DNA of 64,000 nucleotides, taken from Streptomyces sp. R21 (GTDB lineage Bacteria > Actinomycetota > Actinomycetes > Streptomycetales > Streptomycetaceae). Position numbers and translations under genes: made by a program. This document shows positions 8,368-17,114 of this stretch, in pieces; positions within the stretch are counted from its first letter, which is position 1; the number at the start of each line of letters is the position of its first letter. Below the pieces are notes generated by a model. That model ran no database searches. It had not been told where the DNA came from and worked only from the letters and a program-made list of their open reading frames with translations. Location: assembly GCF_041051975.1 (NCBI RefSeq), contig NZ_CP163435.1:2170001-2234000 (forward strand), given 5' to 3'.

Positions 8368-9069
8368 ATGGCCGAGGCACGGATCTTCAGCGCGGAGAAC
8401 CCCATCCGGGTCTTCCTGGTCGACGACCACGAGGTGGTAAGGCGCGGCCTGACCGATCTGCTGGACGCCGAGCCGGACATCACGGTGATCGGCGACGCGG
8501 GCACCGTCGGACACGCCCTGGTGCGCGGCCCGGCGCTGCGGCCGGACGTGGCCGTCCTCGACGTACGGCTGCCGGACGGCAACGGGATCACCGTCTGCCG
8601 GGAGCTGCGGGATCAGCTGCCCGAGCTGGTCTGTCTGATGCTGACGTCGTTCGACGACGAGGAAGCGCTGCTCGACGCGATCATGGCCGGAGCCGCCGGT
8701 TACGTACTCAAGCAGATCAAGGGCTCCGACCTGGTCGCGGCGGTCCGCACGGTCGCCTCGGGCCAGTCGATGCTGGACCCCGCGACGACCGCCCGGCTGA
8801 TGCGCTCGCTGCGCACGGAACCCGTCGCGGAGCCGGCCCTCTCCCCCGAGCTGGCGAGCCTGTCGCCCCGCGAACGCGACATCCTCGCGTTGATCGGCGA
8901 CGGTCTCACCAACCGGGAGATCGGCAAGCGGCTCTATCTCTCCGAGAAGACGGTGAAGAACCACATCTCCCGCCTGCTGGCCAAACTCGGCGTCCAGCGC
9001 CGGGTCCAGGCGGCGGTGCTCGCCAGCCAGCTCGACCAGCCGGGCCCCACGGATCACCCGGAGCGCTGA
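8368..9069 (+). CDS. NarL/LuxR-type response regulator, DevR/OsdR-like
   Basis: 233 residues. Receiver domain about residues 13-130: acidic pair D19-D20, phospho-acceptor D65 in VAVLDVRLPDGNG, T93 and K115 in GYVLKQIKGSDLV. LuxR-type helix-turn-helix about 165-225 (LSPRERDILALIGDGLTNRE, LYLSEKTVKNHISRLLAKLG). The KQIKGSDLV segment and overall pattern resemble mycobacterial DevR/DosR and streptomycete OsdR, which control hypoxia/dormancy genes such as usp. No histidine kinase is adjacent (the one at 59076 is paired with its own regulator). DevR-like boxes precede several genes of this cluster, so it is the likely local regulator. Confidence 0.9.
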   Translation: MAEARIFSAENPIRVFLVDDHEVVRRGLTDLLDAEPDITVIGDAGTVGHALVRGPALRPDVAVLDVRLPDGNGITVCRELRDQLPELVCLMLTSFDDEEALLDAIMAGAAGYVLKQIKGSDLVAAVRTVASGQSMLDPATTARLMRSLRTEPVAEPALSPELASLSPRERDILALIGDGLTNREIGKRLYLSEKTVKNHISRLLAKLGVQRRVQAAVLASQLDQPGPTDHPER

Positions 9070-9100
9070 GCCGGACTGGCCCGCCGCCTTCTTCGCGGCC

Positions 9101-9826
9101 CTATGCCGTACGCCCGGCCACCAGCCACTTCGAGGGCAGCTCGATACGGCTGCCGTCGGCCGTGAACTCCGTGGTGATGAGCGGGAGTTCACCACTCGCC
9201 AGGATCGTGAGGCCCGCGGCGCGCACATAGTCGGGGACCGCGTCGTCGGCCACCTCGCCGGGTGCGATGCCGTGCCGGAAGACCGGCGCGAGCTTGGCCG
9301 GCGGCCCGTCGGGGCTCTGCGCCAGGCCCTTGAGGACGGGCCCTGCGGCTTCGGCCAGTTCGACGAGGAAGACCCGGCCGCGCTCCCCCGCCAGGGCCGC
9401 GAGACCGTTCACCAGCGGCTGCCGGTCGTCCGGCTCGCACTGGTGGAGCACTCCGCGCATGTACACGTTGGCGTCGCCGAGTTCGGCGTGCAGCGTCTCG
9501 GCGTCGGTCTTCTCGGCCCCGTCGAACAGCCGGTAGGCGGCCTGGCCCGCCCGGTCGGCGTGGCGGGCGTGGTCCAGCGCGGCGGCCGACAGGTCAGCGC
9601 CGACGACGCGCGGAAAGCGGTCGGCGAGGAAGCGGGTCTGTGTTCCGTTGCCGCAGCCGAAGTCGACGAACGGCAGGCCGGGAGCCGTCAAGTGCGGTTC
9701 GAACAGGGCGAGATGAACACCGACGGTCAGCGCCGGCTCCGCATCCCAGAAGACCGCCCCCGGTTCCTCGGGGGCCTCGCGCCAGAAGCCCTCCCAGGCC
9801 TCCCTGTACCGACTCGTCACGCTCAT
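9101..9826 (-). CDS. SAM-dependent class I methyltransferase
   Basis: 241 residues. The SAM-binding motif I is FVDFGCGNGTQTRFLADRFP, followed by the acidic strand VVGADLSAAALDHAR and a post-motif MRGVLHQCEPDDRQPLVNGL. GGGGAG precedes the ATG. The substrate is unknown; nothing in the neighbours (a response regulator downstream on the other strand, a phosphatase upstream) suggests one. It is convergent with the DevR-like gene, 31 bases apart. Confidence 0.85.
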   Translation of the reverse strand: MSVTSRYREAWEGFWREAPEEPGAVFWDAEPALTVGVHLALFEPHLTAPGLPFVDFGCGNGTQTRFLADRFPRVVGADLSAAALDHARHADRAGQAAYRLFDGAEKTDAETLHAELGDANVYMRGVLHQCEPDDRQPLVNGLAALAGERGRVFLVELAEAAGPVLKGLAQSPDGPPAKLAPVFRHGIAPGEVADDAVPDYVRAAGLTILASGELPLITTEFTADGSRIELPSKWLVAGRTA

Positions 9827-10026
9827 GCCCGCTCCCCAGGTTGCGCCGGCGGCCCGCCGGACGCGGCAGGCCAGATCGGTCTATCGCGCCCGGGGTGAGG
9901 CGACAAGCGGGACGCGCATTCCTTCACGGCTCATTCGACACGCGTACGCCGTTGTGCGCCCCCTGCGTCCCGAGCGCCCCCTTTGTCCCGGGCGCGGCGC
10001 GGCCTCAGAGGATGTGACACAGGCTC

Positions 10027-12504
10027 TCAGCGTCGCGGCAGGCTCAATTCGAACCACACGGTCTTGCCCGCGCTCGTCCGGCTGGTCCCCCACTCGCGGG
10101 CGAGCGTGCTCACGACCCGCAGGCCGCGCCCGAACTCGTCGGTGGGCCCGGCGCTGAGCAGGTTCGGCAACGTGTGGTCGCCGTCCGCCACCTCGCACAG
10201 CAGAGTGTCGCCACGCACCAGGCGCAGTTCGACCTGCCGGCCGTGCGCATGCCGCAGGGCGTTGGTGACCAGCTCGTCGGCCATCAGCACGGCGTGGTCG
10301 GCCACGGCGTTCAGACGCCACTCGTGGAGCTGTTCGCGGACGACCGCGCGGGCCCGGCCCGCCTCGGCCGGGTCGAGCGCGAACCGCCACTCGGCCACGT
10401 CCTGCGGCTCGATGCCGTTGAGCCGGGCCATCAGCAGGGCCACGTCGTCCTTGCGGCCGCCGCGGGTGCCCAGGGCGCGGATGATGGTGTCGCAGGCGGC
10501 GTCCATGGAGGCGGCCGGGTGGGCGGCGGACTCGCAGAGCGTGGCGAGGCCGACACCGATGTCCTCGCCGCGCACCTCGACCAGGCCGTCGGTGCACATC
10601 ACCAGGCGGTCGCCGGGTGCCACCTTGATCCGTACGGCCTCGAAGGGCACGCCTCCGACGCCGATCGGCGCGCCGGTGGGCAGGTCGAGCAGATCGCTGT
10701 GGCCGTCCTCGGCGCGGACCAGCACGGGAGGGATGTGGCCCGCGTTGGCGAGGTGGAGTTCGCCGCCGATCGGGTCGTAGACCGCGTACAGGCAGGTGGC
10801 GAGGTAGTGCTCGCCGAGCCGCTGGGCGAGGTCGTCGAGGTTGCGCAGGAGCTGCGCGGGCGGCAGGTCGAGCGCCGCCATGGTCTGGACGGCGGTGCGC
10901 AACTGACCCATCATCGCGGCCGAGTTGAGGCCGTGGCCCATGACGTCGCCGACGACCAGGGCGGTGCGGGAGCCGGGCAGCTTGACGGAGTCGAACCAGT
11001 CGCCGCCGACCCGCCCGAGCAGCGTGCCGGGCAGATAGCGGGTGGCGATGTCGCAGCCGGCCATGCGCGGGGCGATGTGCGGCAGCATGCTGTCCTGGAG
11101 GGTCTCGGCGACGCTCTCCTGGTAGGTGTACATACGCGCGTTGTCGAGCACGAGCCCTGCGCGGGCGGCGAGTTCGGCGCCGGTGACACGGTCCATGTCG
11201 TTGAACTCGACGCGCTCCGGGTGACGCAGCAGGATCATGAATCCGAGCACCACGTTGCGGGCCTTCAGCGGGACGACCAGCATGGAGCGGCCGGTGATGA
11301 GAGGGCGGATGTCGCGCTTCTCGAACTGCGCGGCGATCATGTGGCCCATCTGCTCGCTGATGCGCGGCACGAGGACGGGCTCGCCGGTGGTCATGCACTG
11401 GAAGAACGGCGTGTGCGCGGGGAAGGGCATGGCCTCGCCGACCGGCACGACGTCGTCCCAGCGGCCGGGCTCGTCGGTGTGCTCCAGGGCGACCCGGTGC
11501 CACATGGTGGTCGTGTCGGGCACGCCGTCGGGGAACCCCTCGCCGGCGACGACCTGTTCGCGCAGGTAGGTGCCCGCGACGTCGGTGAAGCGCGGCACGA
11601 CGGCCCGGCTGACCTCGACGATGGTCCGCGACAGGTCGAGCGAGGTGCCGATACAGCCGCTGACCTCGTTCAGGAATTCCAGGCGCTCGCGTACGGCGAC
11701 GTACTCGAGGTCCTCGCGCTCGTCGTCCTCCGCCGCCCGGGGCACGGGCACGCCCAGGGCCACCGCCCGGGCCGCCCGTTCGCGGCGGGCCTTGCGCTCG
11801 GCGCGCCGCGGCACACCCCAGTCGGGGGTGACGGGAACCCGGTCGTTCTGGCTGAACTCCAGGACGGGATAGCCCAGTTCGAGGACCTGGCCAACGATGC
11901 GGGCGCTCTCGCCGACGCTCATGCTGGGCAGGATCTCGGGGAGCCTGCGGGCGAGCTCATCGGCGCCGGGGAAGTCGGTGTGCAGGGCGAAGCCGGGCGC
12001 GATGCGCTCCACGGCCGGGTGCTCGACGTCGTCGGCCTCATGGTGCAGCGCGCCCGCGTCGGCGGCCAGCACCAGCAGCCGCTCCTGTCCCGGCCCCACC
12101 AGCGGGTACGCCCACCACAGGACGTCCACGCGGCCGGGGCCGTCCACGGTGAGCCGGGCGCGGCCCGCCGCCGGGTAGGAGAGGCGTCCGTCGAGGGAGG
12201 ACTCCAGGCCGGGGCCGAGTCCGTCGTATGCCGCGTACGACCCGTAGGGGGTCGTGTCCTCGTCGTCGGGGAGCGCTCCGGAGACGGGGAGCAGATCGAC
12301 GGCGGGGCGGCCCACCGCGTCCTCCCTGGGGGCGCCGAACAGCCGCCTGGCGCCGGTGCTCCAGTGGGAGACGAGACCCTCGCGGTCCACGACGACCACG
12401 GCGAGCGGGATACGTCCGGCGGCAGCGTGATCCGCCGCACCGGTCCCGGCGGTCCGGCCGGAAGGTACGCCCGCTTCGGTGCCACGGTCGGTATGACTCT
12501 CCAT
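10027..12504 (-). CDS. PAS-GAF-SpoIIE phosphatase with C-terminal RsbW-like ATPase
   Basis: 825 residues, cytosolic signalling protein. PAS about 28-145 (VVVVDREGLVSHWSTGARRL), a linker rich in R/E about 230-275, GAF about 275-460, SpoIIE/PP2C phosphatase about 485-695 (GGDWFD at 500, GDVMGHG at 519, TDGLVE at 638, KDDVAL at 685), and a HATPase_c kinase-like domain about 705-822 (ELVTNALRHA at 744, GRGLRVVS). Such proteins both dephosphorylate anti-anti-sigma factors and bind or phosphorylate partners, thereby switching sigma-B-like stress sigma factors. None of those partners is in this window. An isolated gene; its 173-base upstream gap has no further coding sign. Confidence 0.92.
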   Translation of the reverse strand: MESHTDRGTEAGVPSGRTAGTGAADHAAAGRIPLAVVVVDREGLVSHWSTGARRLFGAPREDAVGRPAVDLLPVSGALPDDEDTTPYGSYAAYDGLGPGLESSLDGRLSYPAAGRARLTVDGPGRVDVLWWAYPLVGPGQERLLVLAADAGALHHEADDVEHPAVERIAPGFALHTDFPGADELARRLPEILPSMSVGESARIVGQVLELGYPVLEFSQNDRVPVTPDWGVPRRAERKARRERAARAVALGVPVPRAAEDDEREDLEYVAVRERLEFLNEVSGCIGTSLDLSRTIVEVSRAVVPRFTDVAGTYLREQVVAGEGFPDGVPDTTTMWHRVALEHTDEPGRWDDVVPVGEAMPFPAHTPFFQCMTTGEPVLVPRISEQMGHMIAAQFEKRDIRPLITGRSMLVVPLKARNVVLGFMILLRHPERVEFNDMDRVTGAELAARAGLVLDNARMYTYQESVAETLQDSMLPHIAPRMAGCDIATRYLPGTLLGRVGGDWFDSVKLPGSRTALVVGDVMGHGLNSAAMMGQLRTAVQTMAALDLPPAQLLRNLDDLAQRLGEHYLATCLYAVYDPIGGELHLANAGHIPPVLVRAEDGHSDLLDLPTGAPIGVGGVPFEAVRIKVAPGDRLVMCTDGLVEVRGEDIGVGLATLCESAAHPAASMDAACDTIIRALGTRGGRKDDVALLMARLNGIEPQDVAEWRFALDPAEAGRARAVVREQLHEWRLNAVADHAVLMADELVTNALRHAHGRQVELRLVRGDTLLCEVADGDHTLPNLLSAGPTDEFGRGLRVVSTLAREWGTSRTSAGKTVWFELSLPRR

Positions 12505-12677
12505 GGCCCAGACCCCTTCTTCCCACGGCTCCGAAGATCTGTGCCGCCGCTACTACCGTACGGCGATGGCCGGTTGCGATGTGTGGCAATACGGGAATTG
12601 GACTCCCCAGTAGCCTCCGGCGCGCGCCGCCCGCCTTGATCCGCCGACGGGGCCTGCAGAGCCTGTGTCAGATGCTC

Positions 12678-15071
12678 TCAGTCCTCGTGCCCGAGTTGCA
12701 GATCGCGTTCCGTCCTGCCGCCCCCGGCCATCCGGAGCACGGTGGCCACCGGCGGGTATCCGGCCGCGATGACGGTGTACTCGCCGGAGGACAGGTCGAC
12801 GAACCGGAACGTTCCGTCGGCGCCGGTGGTGAGCGTGTCCACCACGTTGCCCGCGGCGTCCAGAAGGGTCACGCGGGCGTCCTCGACGGGCCGTCCGCCA
12901 CCGGCCCGCACGGTGCCGCGCAGCACGGCGCCGCCCGCGAGCTCGACGTCCTGGCGGGTCTCGCGGGCGGCCTGCACGGTGACGGGGAGCGCGGCCGGAC
13001 GGAACGCCGGGGCGCTGGCCGCGAGGGTGTACTCGCCGGCCACCAACTCCGTGATGACATAGCCCCCTTCGCGCCCGCTGCGGGTGGTGGCGACGACCTC
13101 CCCGTGGACGTTGGTGAGCGTCACGGTGGCCTCGCGCACCGGGGCGCCCTCCGCCGTCTGCACGCTCCCGGCCAGGCGCCCGGCGCCACCGAGCACGACG
13201 TCCAGCTCGACCGGGCGTTCGCCGACGGTGACCGAGACGGCCTGCGGCTGGTGGCCCCCGGCCGCGGCGATCAGGACGTAGGACCCCGATCCCGGCGTGG
13301 ACAGCGCGTACCGTCCGTCCTCGCCGCTGCCGCCCCGCCCGATCTGCGCTCCGGCGACGTCGATGAGGGTGAGCGCGGCGCGTGGCACGACGGTCCCGTC
13401 GGGGTGCTGCACCGTGCCACAGACGGGGATTCCGGCCGCGTACGACGAACGGGCCCCCGGGATCGGCACGGACGCGGCGGCTTCGGTCACGGTGTCGGCG
13501 GCGGGGGTGTGGTGGGACACCAGTGGTTTCTCCTTGAGGAAGAAGGCGATGAGCAGGCCCATGACGAGCACCGGCACGAGGTAGAGGAAGATCCGCGGCA
13601 TGGCGTCGGCGTAGGCGCCGATGTAGTCGTCGCGCAGCGCGGCGGGCAACGCGCGCACGAGCTGCGGGGTGAGGGACTCGGCGTCCGGGAGACCGCCGCC
13701 CGCCCTCGGCGGGAGCCGGTCGGCGAGGGAGTCGGTGAGCCGGCCGGCGAACAGGGTGCCGAAGACGGCGGCGCCGACGCTGCCGCCGATCTGCCGGAAG
13801 TAGTTGTTGGCGCTGGTGGCCGTGCCGAGGTCGGCCGGGCGTACGGAGTTCTGCACGGCGAGCACCAGGACCGGCATCACCATGCCGATGCCGGCGCCCA
13901 GGACGGCCATCCAGATGCTGTAGTGCAGCCGGGGCGTGTCGACTTCGAGGCGGGACAGGAGCCACATGCCGAGGGCGGAGAGGGCGCCGCCGAGGACCGG
14001 GAAGACCTTGTAGCGGCCGGTGTGGCTGATGAGCTGCCCGGAGATGACGGACGCGCCGACGATGCCGCCCATCATGGGGAGCATCAGCAGCCCTGACTCG
14101 GTCGCGCTCGCGCCGTCGACCATCTGGAGAAACGTCGGCAGGTAACTGGCGGCGCCGAACAGCGCGATGCCGATCACCAGCCCCACCAGCGCGCTGACGT
14201 TGAAGACGCCGTCCCTGAACAGTCGCAGCGGGATGAGGGGTTCGGCCGCGTAGTGCTCGACGACCAGGAAGAGGACCGTCGCGACGAGGGCGCCCGCACC
14301 AAGCCCCAGGATGACCCGCGAACGCCACGCGTACTCGGTGCCGCCCCAACTGGTCAGCAGGACCAGACAGGTTGACGCGGTGGCGAGCAGCAGCACACCG
14401 AGGACGTCGAGGCGCCCCCGGGCGGCGGGCTTCGGGAGCTTCAGTACGGCGGTGATGACGAGCAGGGTCACCAGGCCGAAGGGCACATTGACGTAGAAGC
14501 ACCACCGCCACGTGAGGTGGTCGGTGAAGTAGCCGCCGAGGAGCGGTCCCGCGACCGAGGCGAGGCCGAAGGCGGCACCGATCAGACCCATGAAGCGGCC
14601 GCGTTCGCGGGGCGGCACGATGTCGGCGATGATCGCCTGCACACCGATCATGAGGCCGCCCGCGCCAACGCCCTGCACCGCACGGAAGGCGATGAGCTCG
14701 TCCATGGTGCGCGACCAGCCGGCGAGGGCCGAGCCGATGACGAAGACGGCGATCGCGAACTGGAAGACGCCCTTGCGGCCGAAGAGGTCGCCGAGCTTGC
14801 CGTAGACGGGGAGTCCGACGGTGGAGGTGAGCAGATAGGCGGTGATCGCCCAGGACATTCTGTCCAGGCCGTGCAACTCCCCGACGATCTTCGGGAGCGC
14901 GGTGGCGACGATCATCTGGTCCAGGGCGGCGAGCAGCAGCGCGAGCATGAGGCCGACGAAGACCAACCGCACCCGGCGCGGGCCGAGTTCGACGGACGCG
15001 GATGCGGGCGGAGCGGGGTCCTGCGGGGACGCGACGGCCGGTTCGTCCTGCACCAGAGTGATCCCGCCCAC
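12678..15071 (-). CDS. DHA2-type MFS efflux pump fused to carboxypeptidase-regulatory-like repeats
   Basis: 797 residues from a GTG with GAGGGGAG six bases ahead. Residues about 30-530 form a 14-helix drug:H+ antiporter of the EmrB/QacA class: ALDQMIVATALPKIVGEL, the motif GKLGDLFGRKGVFQ, and antiporter motif C-like AFGLASVAGPLLGGYFTD. After the last helix (LVMGLLIAFFLKEK), residues about 555-797 hold three repeats of about 80 residues typical of CarboxypepD_reg beta-sandwiches (GTVQHPDGTVVPRAALTLID, GSVQTAEGAPVREATVTLTN, GTVRAGGGRPVEDARVTLLD). If standard topology holds, the C-terminus would be on the cytosolic side, so the role of these repeats is unclear. Substrate unknown. Confidence 0.92.
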   Translation of the reverse strand: MGGITLVQDEPAVASPQDPAPPASASVELGPRRVRLVFVGLMLALLLAALDQMIVATALPKIVGELHGLDRMSWAITAYLLTSTVGLPVYGKLGDLFGRKGVFQFAIAVFVIGSALAGWSRTMDELIAFRAVQGVGAGGLMIGVQAIIADIVPPRERGRFMGLIGAAFGLASVAGPLLGGYFTDHLTWRWCFYVNVPFGLVTLLVITAVLKLPKPAARGRLDVLGVLLLATASTCLVLLTSWGGTEYAWRSRVILGLGAGALVATVLFLVVEHYAAEPLIPLRLFRDGVFNVSALVGLVIGIALFGAASYLPTFLQMVDGASATESGLLMLPMMGGIVGASVISGQLISHTGRYKVFPVLGGALSALGMWLLSRLEVDTPRLHYSIWMAVLGAGIGMVMPVLVLAVQNSVRPADLGTATSANNYFRQIGGSVGAAVFGTLFAGRLTDSLADRLPPRAGGGLPDAESLTPQLVRALPAALRDDYIGAYADAMPRIFLYLVPVLVMGLLIAFFLKEKPLVSHHTPAADTVTEAAASVPIPGARSSYAAGIPVCGTVQHPDGTVVPRAALTLIDVAGAQIGRGGSGEDGRYALSTPGSGSYVLIAAAGGHQPQAVSVTVGERPVELDVVLGGAGRLAGSVQTAEGAPVREATVTLTNVHGEVVATTRSGREGGYVITELVAGEYTLAASAPAFRPAALPVTVQAARETRQDVELAGGAVLRGTVRAGGGRPVEDARVTLLDAAGNVVDTLTTGADGTFRFVDLSSGEYTVIAAGYPPVATVLRMAGGGRTERDLQLGHED

Positions 15072-15181
15072 GTACCGCTCCCCTCGTCGCACCTGCTGCA
15101 CGAATCCCGCATTACGCGACAACTGCGAGTAAGTGCGACGAGTTACGGCACAGAGCCCCGCCGGACGGAGATCCACTCGAA

Positions 15182-15211
15182 CCGGTGAGCGCGCCAACGC
15201 GCCCTCACCGG
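15182..15211 (-). terminator. Hairpin downstream of the SRPBCC gene
   Basis: CCGGTGAG (15182-15189) pairs with CTCACCGG (15204-15211), with an inner CGCG/CGCG pair around a CCAA loop. It lies between the end of the SRPBCC gene and the start of the MFS gene, both on the minus strand. No T-tract follows, so it may be a factor-assisted terminator or an RNA end stabiliser. Confidence 0.55.
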
Positions 15212-15235
15212 CTGCCTCTTGGGTTGCTTCCCGGG

Positions 15236-15679
15236 CTACTTCTCCATCTCGGCGGCGAGCTTGGCGAGCAGCGCGTCGTAGATCCGGGAGAGACCCTTGG
15301 GCGCGAACGTCCGCTCGAAGAAGCCGCCGACGCCGCCGGCGCCGTCCCACACGGTGGTCACGACGACGCGGGACTTGCCCTCGCCGGCCGGGGTGACACG
15401 CCAGGTGGTGACCATCGAGGAGTTGCGGTCCTTCTCGACGAGCTCGCCGTCGGTCGGCTCGCTGACCTCGAACAGGCAGTCGCGGATGCGCTTGCTGGTG
15501 GCCTGGAGCTTCCAGTGGACGAGGGTGCCCTCGCCGTCGCCGCCCTCGCGCACCTCGTACTCGCTGAAGTGCTCGGGCAGCAGCTTCTCGCGCGTTCCGC
15601 TGTAGTCGGCGAGGGCGTCGAACACCTTCTCCGCGTCCGCTGAGACGACTCGCTCCGTGGTGGCCTCGACCTGCGCCAT
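15236..15679 (-). CDS. SRPBCC family (START/polyketide-cyclase-like fold) protein
   Basis: 147 residues; the opening VEATTERVVSADAEKVFDAL and the closing long helix (FFERTFAPKGLSRIYDALLA) are characteristic of the helix-grip fold that binds hydrophobic ligands. GGAGGAA precedes the ATG at 15679; the open frame upstream lacks such a site. Ligand and role are unknown. It is divergent from the SOS-boxed radical SAM gene; the 213-base gap between them carries short direct repeats (15768-15824). Confidence 0.85.
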   Translation of the reverse strand: MAQVEATTERVVSADAEKVFDALADYSGTREKLLPEHFSEYEVREGGDGEGTLVHWKLQATSKRIRDCLFEVSEPTDGELVEKDRNSSMVTTWRVTPAGEGKSRVVVTTVWDGAGGVGGFFERTFAPKGLSRIYDALLAKLAAEMEK

Positions 15680-15848
15680 TACGTTCCTCCAGCACCTGGG
15701 TTCTCGGGGTGGGGGCAAGCCAACCACCCCCCGGCCCGGCCCCCCAAATCGGGGTGCCCGAAGCGATCGGACGGCGATCGCAAGACGACCGCGGGGCGAC
15801 CGGAGGACGACCGGACGGCGATCGAAAATGAGGGTCGCACGATCAAGG

Positions 15849-15866
15849 GAACATGTGTTCTATTCT
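15849..15866 (+). promoter_or_regulatory. SOS (LexA) box overlapping a promoter
   Basis: GAAC-ATGT-GTTC at 15849-15860 is a perfect match to the Gram-positive/actinobacterial LexA half-sites (GAAC-N4-GTTC). It is followed directly by TATTCT (15861-15866), a likely -10, so LexA would block the polymerase. A GAGGAGG ribosome site and the ATG at 15893 follow. Confidence 0.75.
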
Positions 15867-15892
15867 GTGGTCAGTGCTACCGAGGAGGCCTC

Positions 15893-16936
15893 ATGCGCTG
15901 GGAGAACCTCACAGCGGACCCCGCCGGGGATCCCGCCCGTGATGCCGCGCTGTTCGGCGCGGACGCGGTGACCACCCGGACCTTCGACACCCCGGAGTTC
16001 CGCGGGATCACCTTCCACGAGATCCGGGCCAGGTCGATCGTGAACCGCGTGCCGGGGGCGTCCCGCATGCCGTTCGAGTGGACGGTGAACCCCTATCGGG
16101 GCTGCTCACACGCGTGCGTGTACTGCTTCGCACGCAACACCCACAGCTATCTCGACCTCGACACAGGGCTCGACTTCGACTCCCAGATCGTGGTGAAGGT
16201 CAACGCACCCGAGCTGCTGCGCCGCCAGCTGGGCTCGCGCCGCTGGCTCGGCGAGCACATCGCGATGGGCACCAACGTCGACTGCTACCAGCGCGCGGAG
16301 GGCCGCTACCGGCTGATGCCCGGCATCATCGCGGCCCTGCACGACCACGCGAACCCCTTCTCGATCCTGACGAAGGGCACGCTGATCCTGCGCGACCTCG
16401 ACCTCCTGAAGCAGGCCTCGGAGGTCACCGACGTCGGGATCTCCGTCTCCGTCGGCTTCACCGACACCGAGCTGTGGCGCACCGTCGAGCCGGGCACGCC
16501 CGCGCCGGAACGCCGCCTGGAGGCCGTACGCACCCTGTCGGAGCACGGCATCGACTGCGGGGTCCTGATGGCCCCCGTGATCCCCTTCCTCGGCGACCAC
16601 CCCACCCAGCTGCGCGCCACCGTACGGGCCATCGCGGCCTCCGGCGCGACCTCGGTGACCCCGCTCGTGCTGCATCTGCGCCCCGGCGCCCGCGAGTGGT
16701 TCATGGCCTGGCTGGAGCACCATCACCCCTATCTGGTGCGCCGTTACGAGCGGCTGTACGCGGAGGGCGCGTACGCCCCGAAGTGGTACCAGCGGCGGAT
16801 CACCCGTCAGGTCCACGAACTGGCCCAGGAGTACGGCATCGGCCCCACGCGCGGGGGCATGCCGCGCAGGATCACCCCGCCCGAGCCCGTGCGACCGGCA
16901 GCGGCACCGGAGCCGACGCAGCTCACCCTGCTCTGA
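15893..16936 (+). CDS. Rv2578c-type radical SAM protein (spore-photoproduct-lyase-like)
   Basis: 347 residues. The 4Fe-4S/SAM cysteine motif CX3CX2C is CSHACVYC (about residues 71-78) within WTVNPYRGCSHACVYCFARN; other family signs are GTNVDCYQRAEGRYRLMPGI and SILTKGTLILRDLDLL. The group resembles SplB-like radical enzymes. In Mycobacterium tuberculosis the homologue Rv2578c belongs, as I recall, to the LexA regulon, and here too a perfect SOS box sits on the promoter. This points to a DNA-damage role, but the substrate is not established. A single transcription unit. Confidence 0.9.
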   Translation: MRWENLTADPAGDPARDAALFGADAVTTRTFDTPEFRGITFHEIRARSIVNRVPGASRMPFEWTVNPYRGCSHACVYCFARNTHSYLDLDTGLDFDSQIVVKVNAPELLRRQLGSRRWLGEHIAMGTNVDCYQRAEGRYRLMPGIIAALHDHANPFSILTKGTLILRDLDLLKQASEVTDVGISVSVGFTDTELWRTVEPGTPAPERRLEAVRTLSEHGIDCGVLMAPVIPFLGDHPTQLRATVRAIAASGATSVTPLVLHLRPGAREWFMAWLEHHHPYLVRRYERLYAEGAYAPKWYQRRITRQVHELAQEYGIGPTRGGMPRRITPPEPVRPAAAPEPTQLTLL

Positions 16937-17114
16937 AGGCTTCACTCACGCTGCTCAGAGGGCCTTTGGACCCTCACCGGCGGCATCCGAGCGCATCGCC
17001 CGCCCCGATCGGGTCAACTCTGCTCAGAACCAGTTCCTCCGGGTGGCCTTTCCGGAACGATGCGGCGAAGGCCGTGGTGTGCACGGCTCAACACCCTCCG
17101 TCCCGGGAGGCCTC

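Noticed and set aside
10174-12639. 821-codon open frame on the plus strand
   Set aside because: It is the complement of the SpoIIE-type gene; the minus strand shows complete PAS, GAF, phosphatase and ATPase motifs, and the plus frame is a low-complexity G/V/D/R/H string typical of G/C-rich antisense frames.
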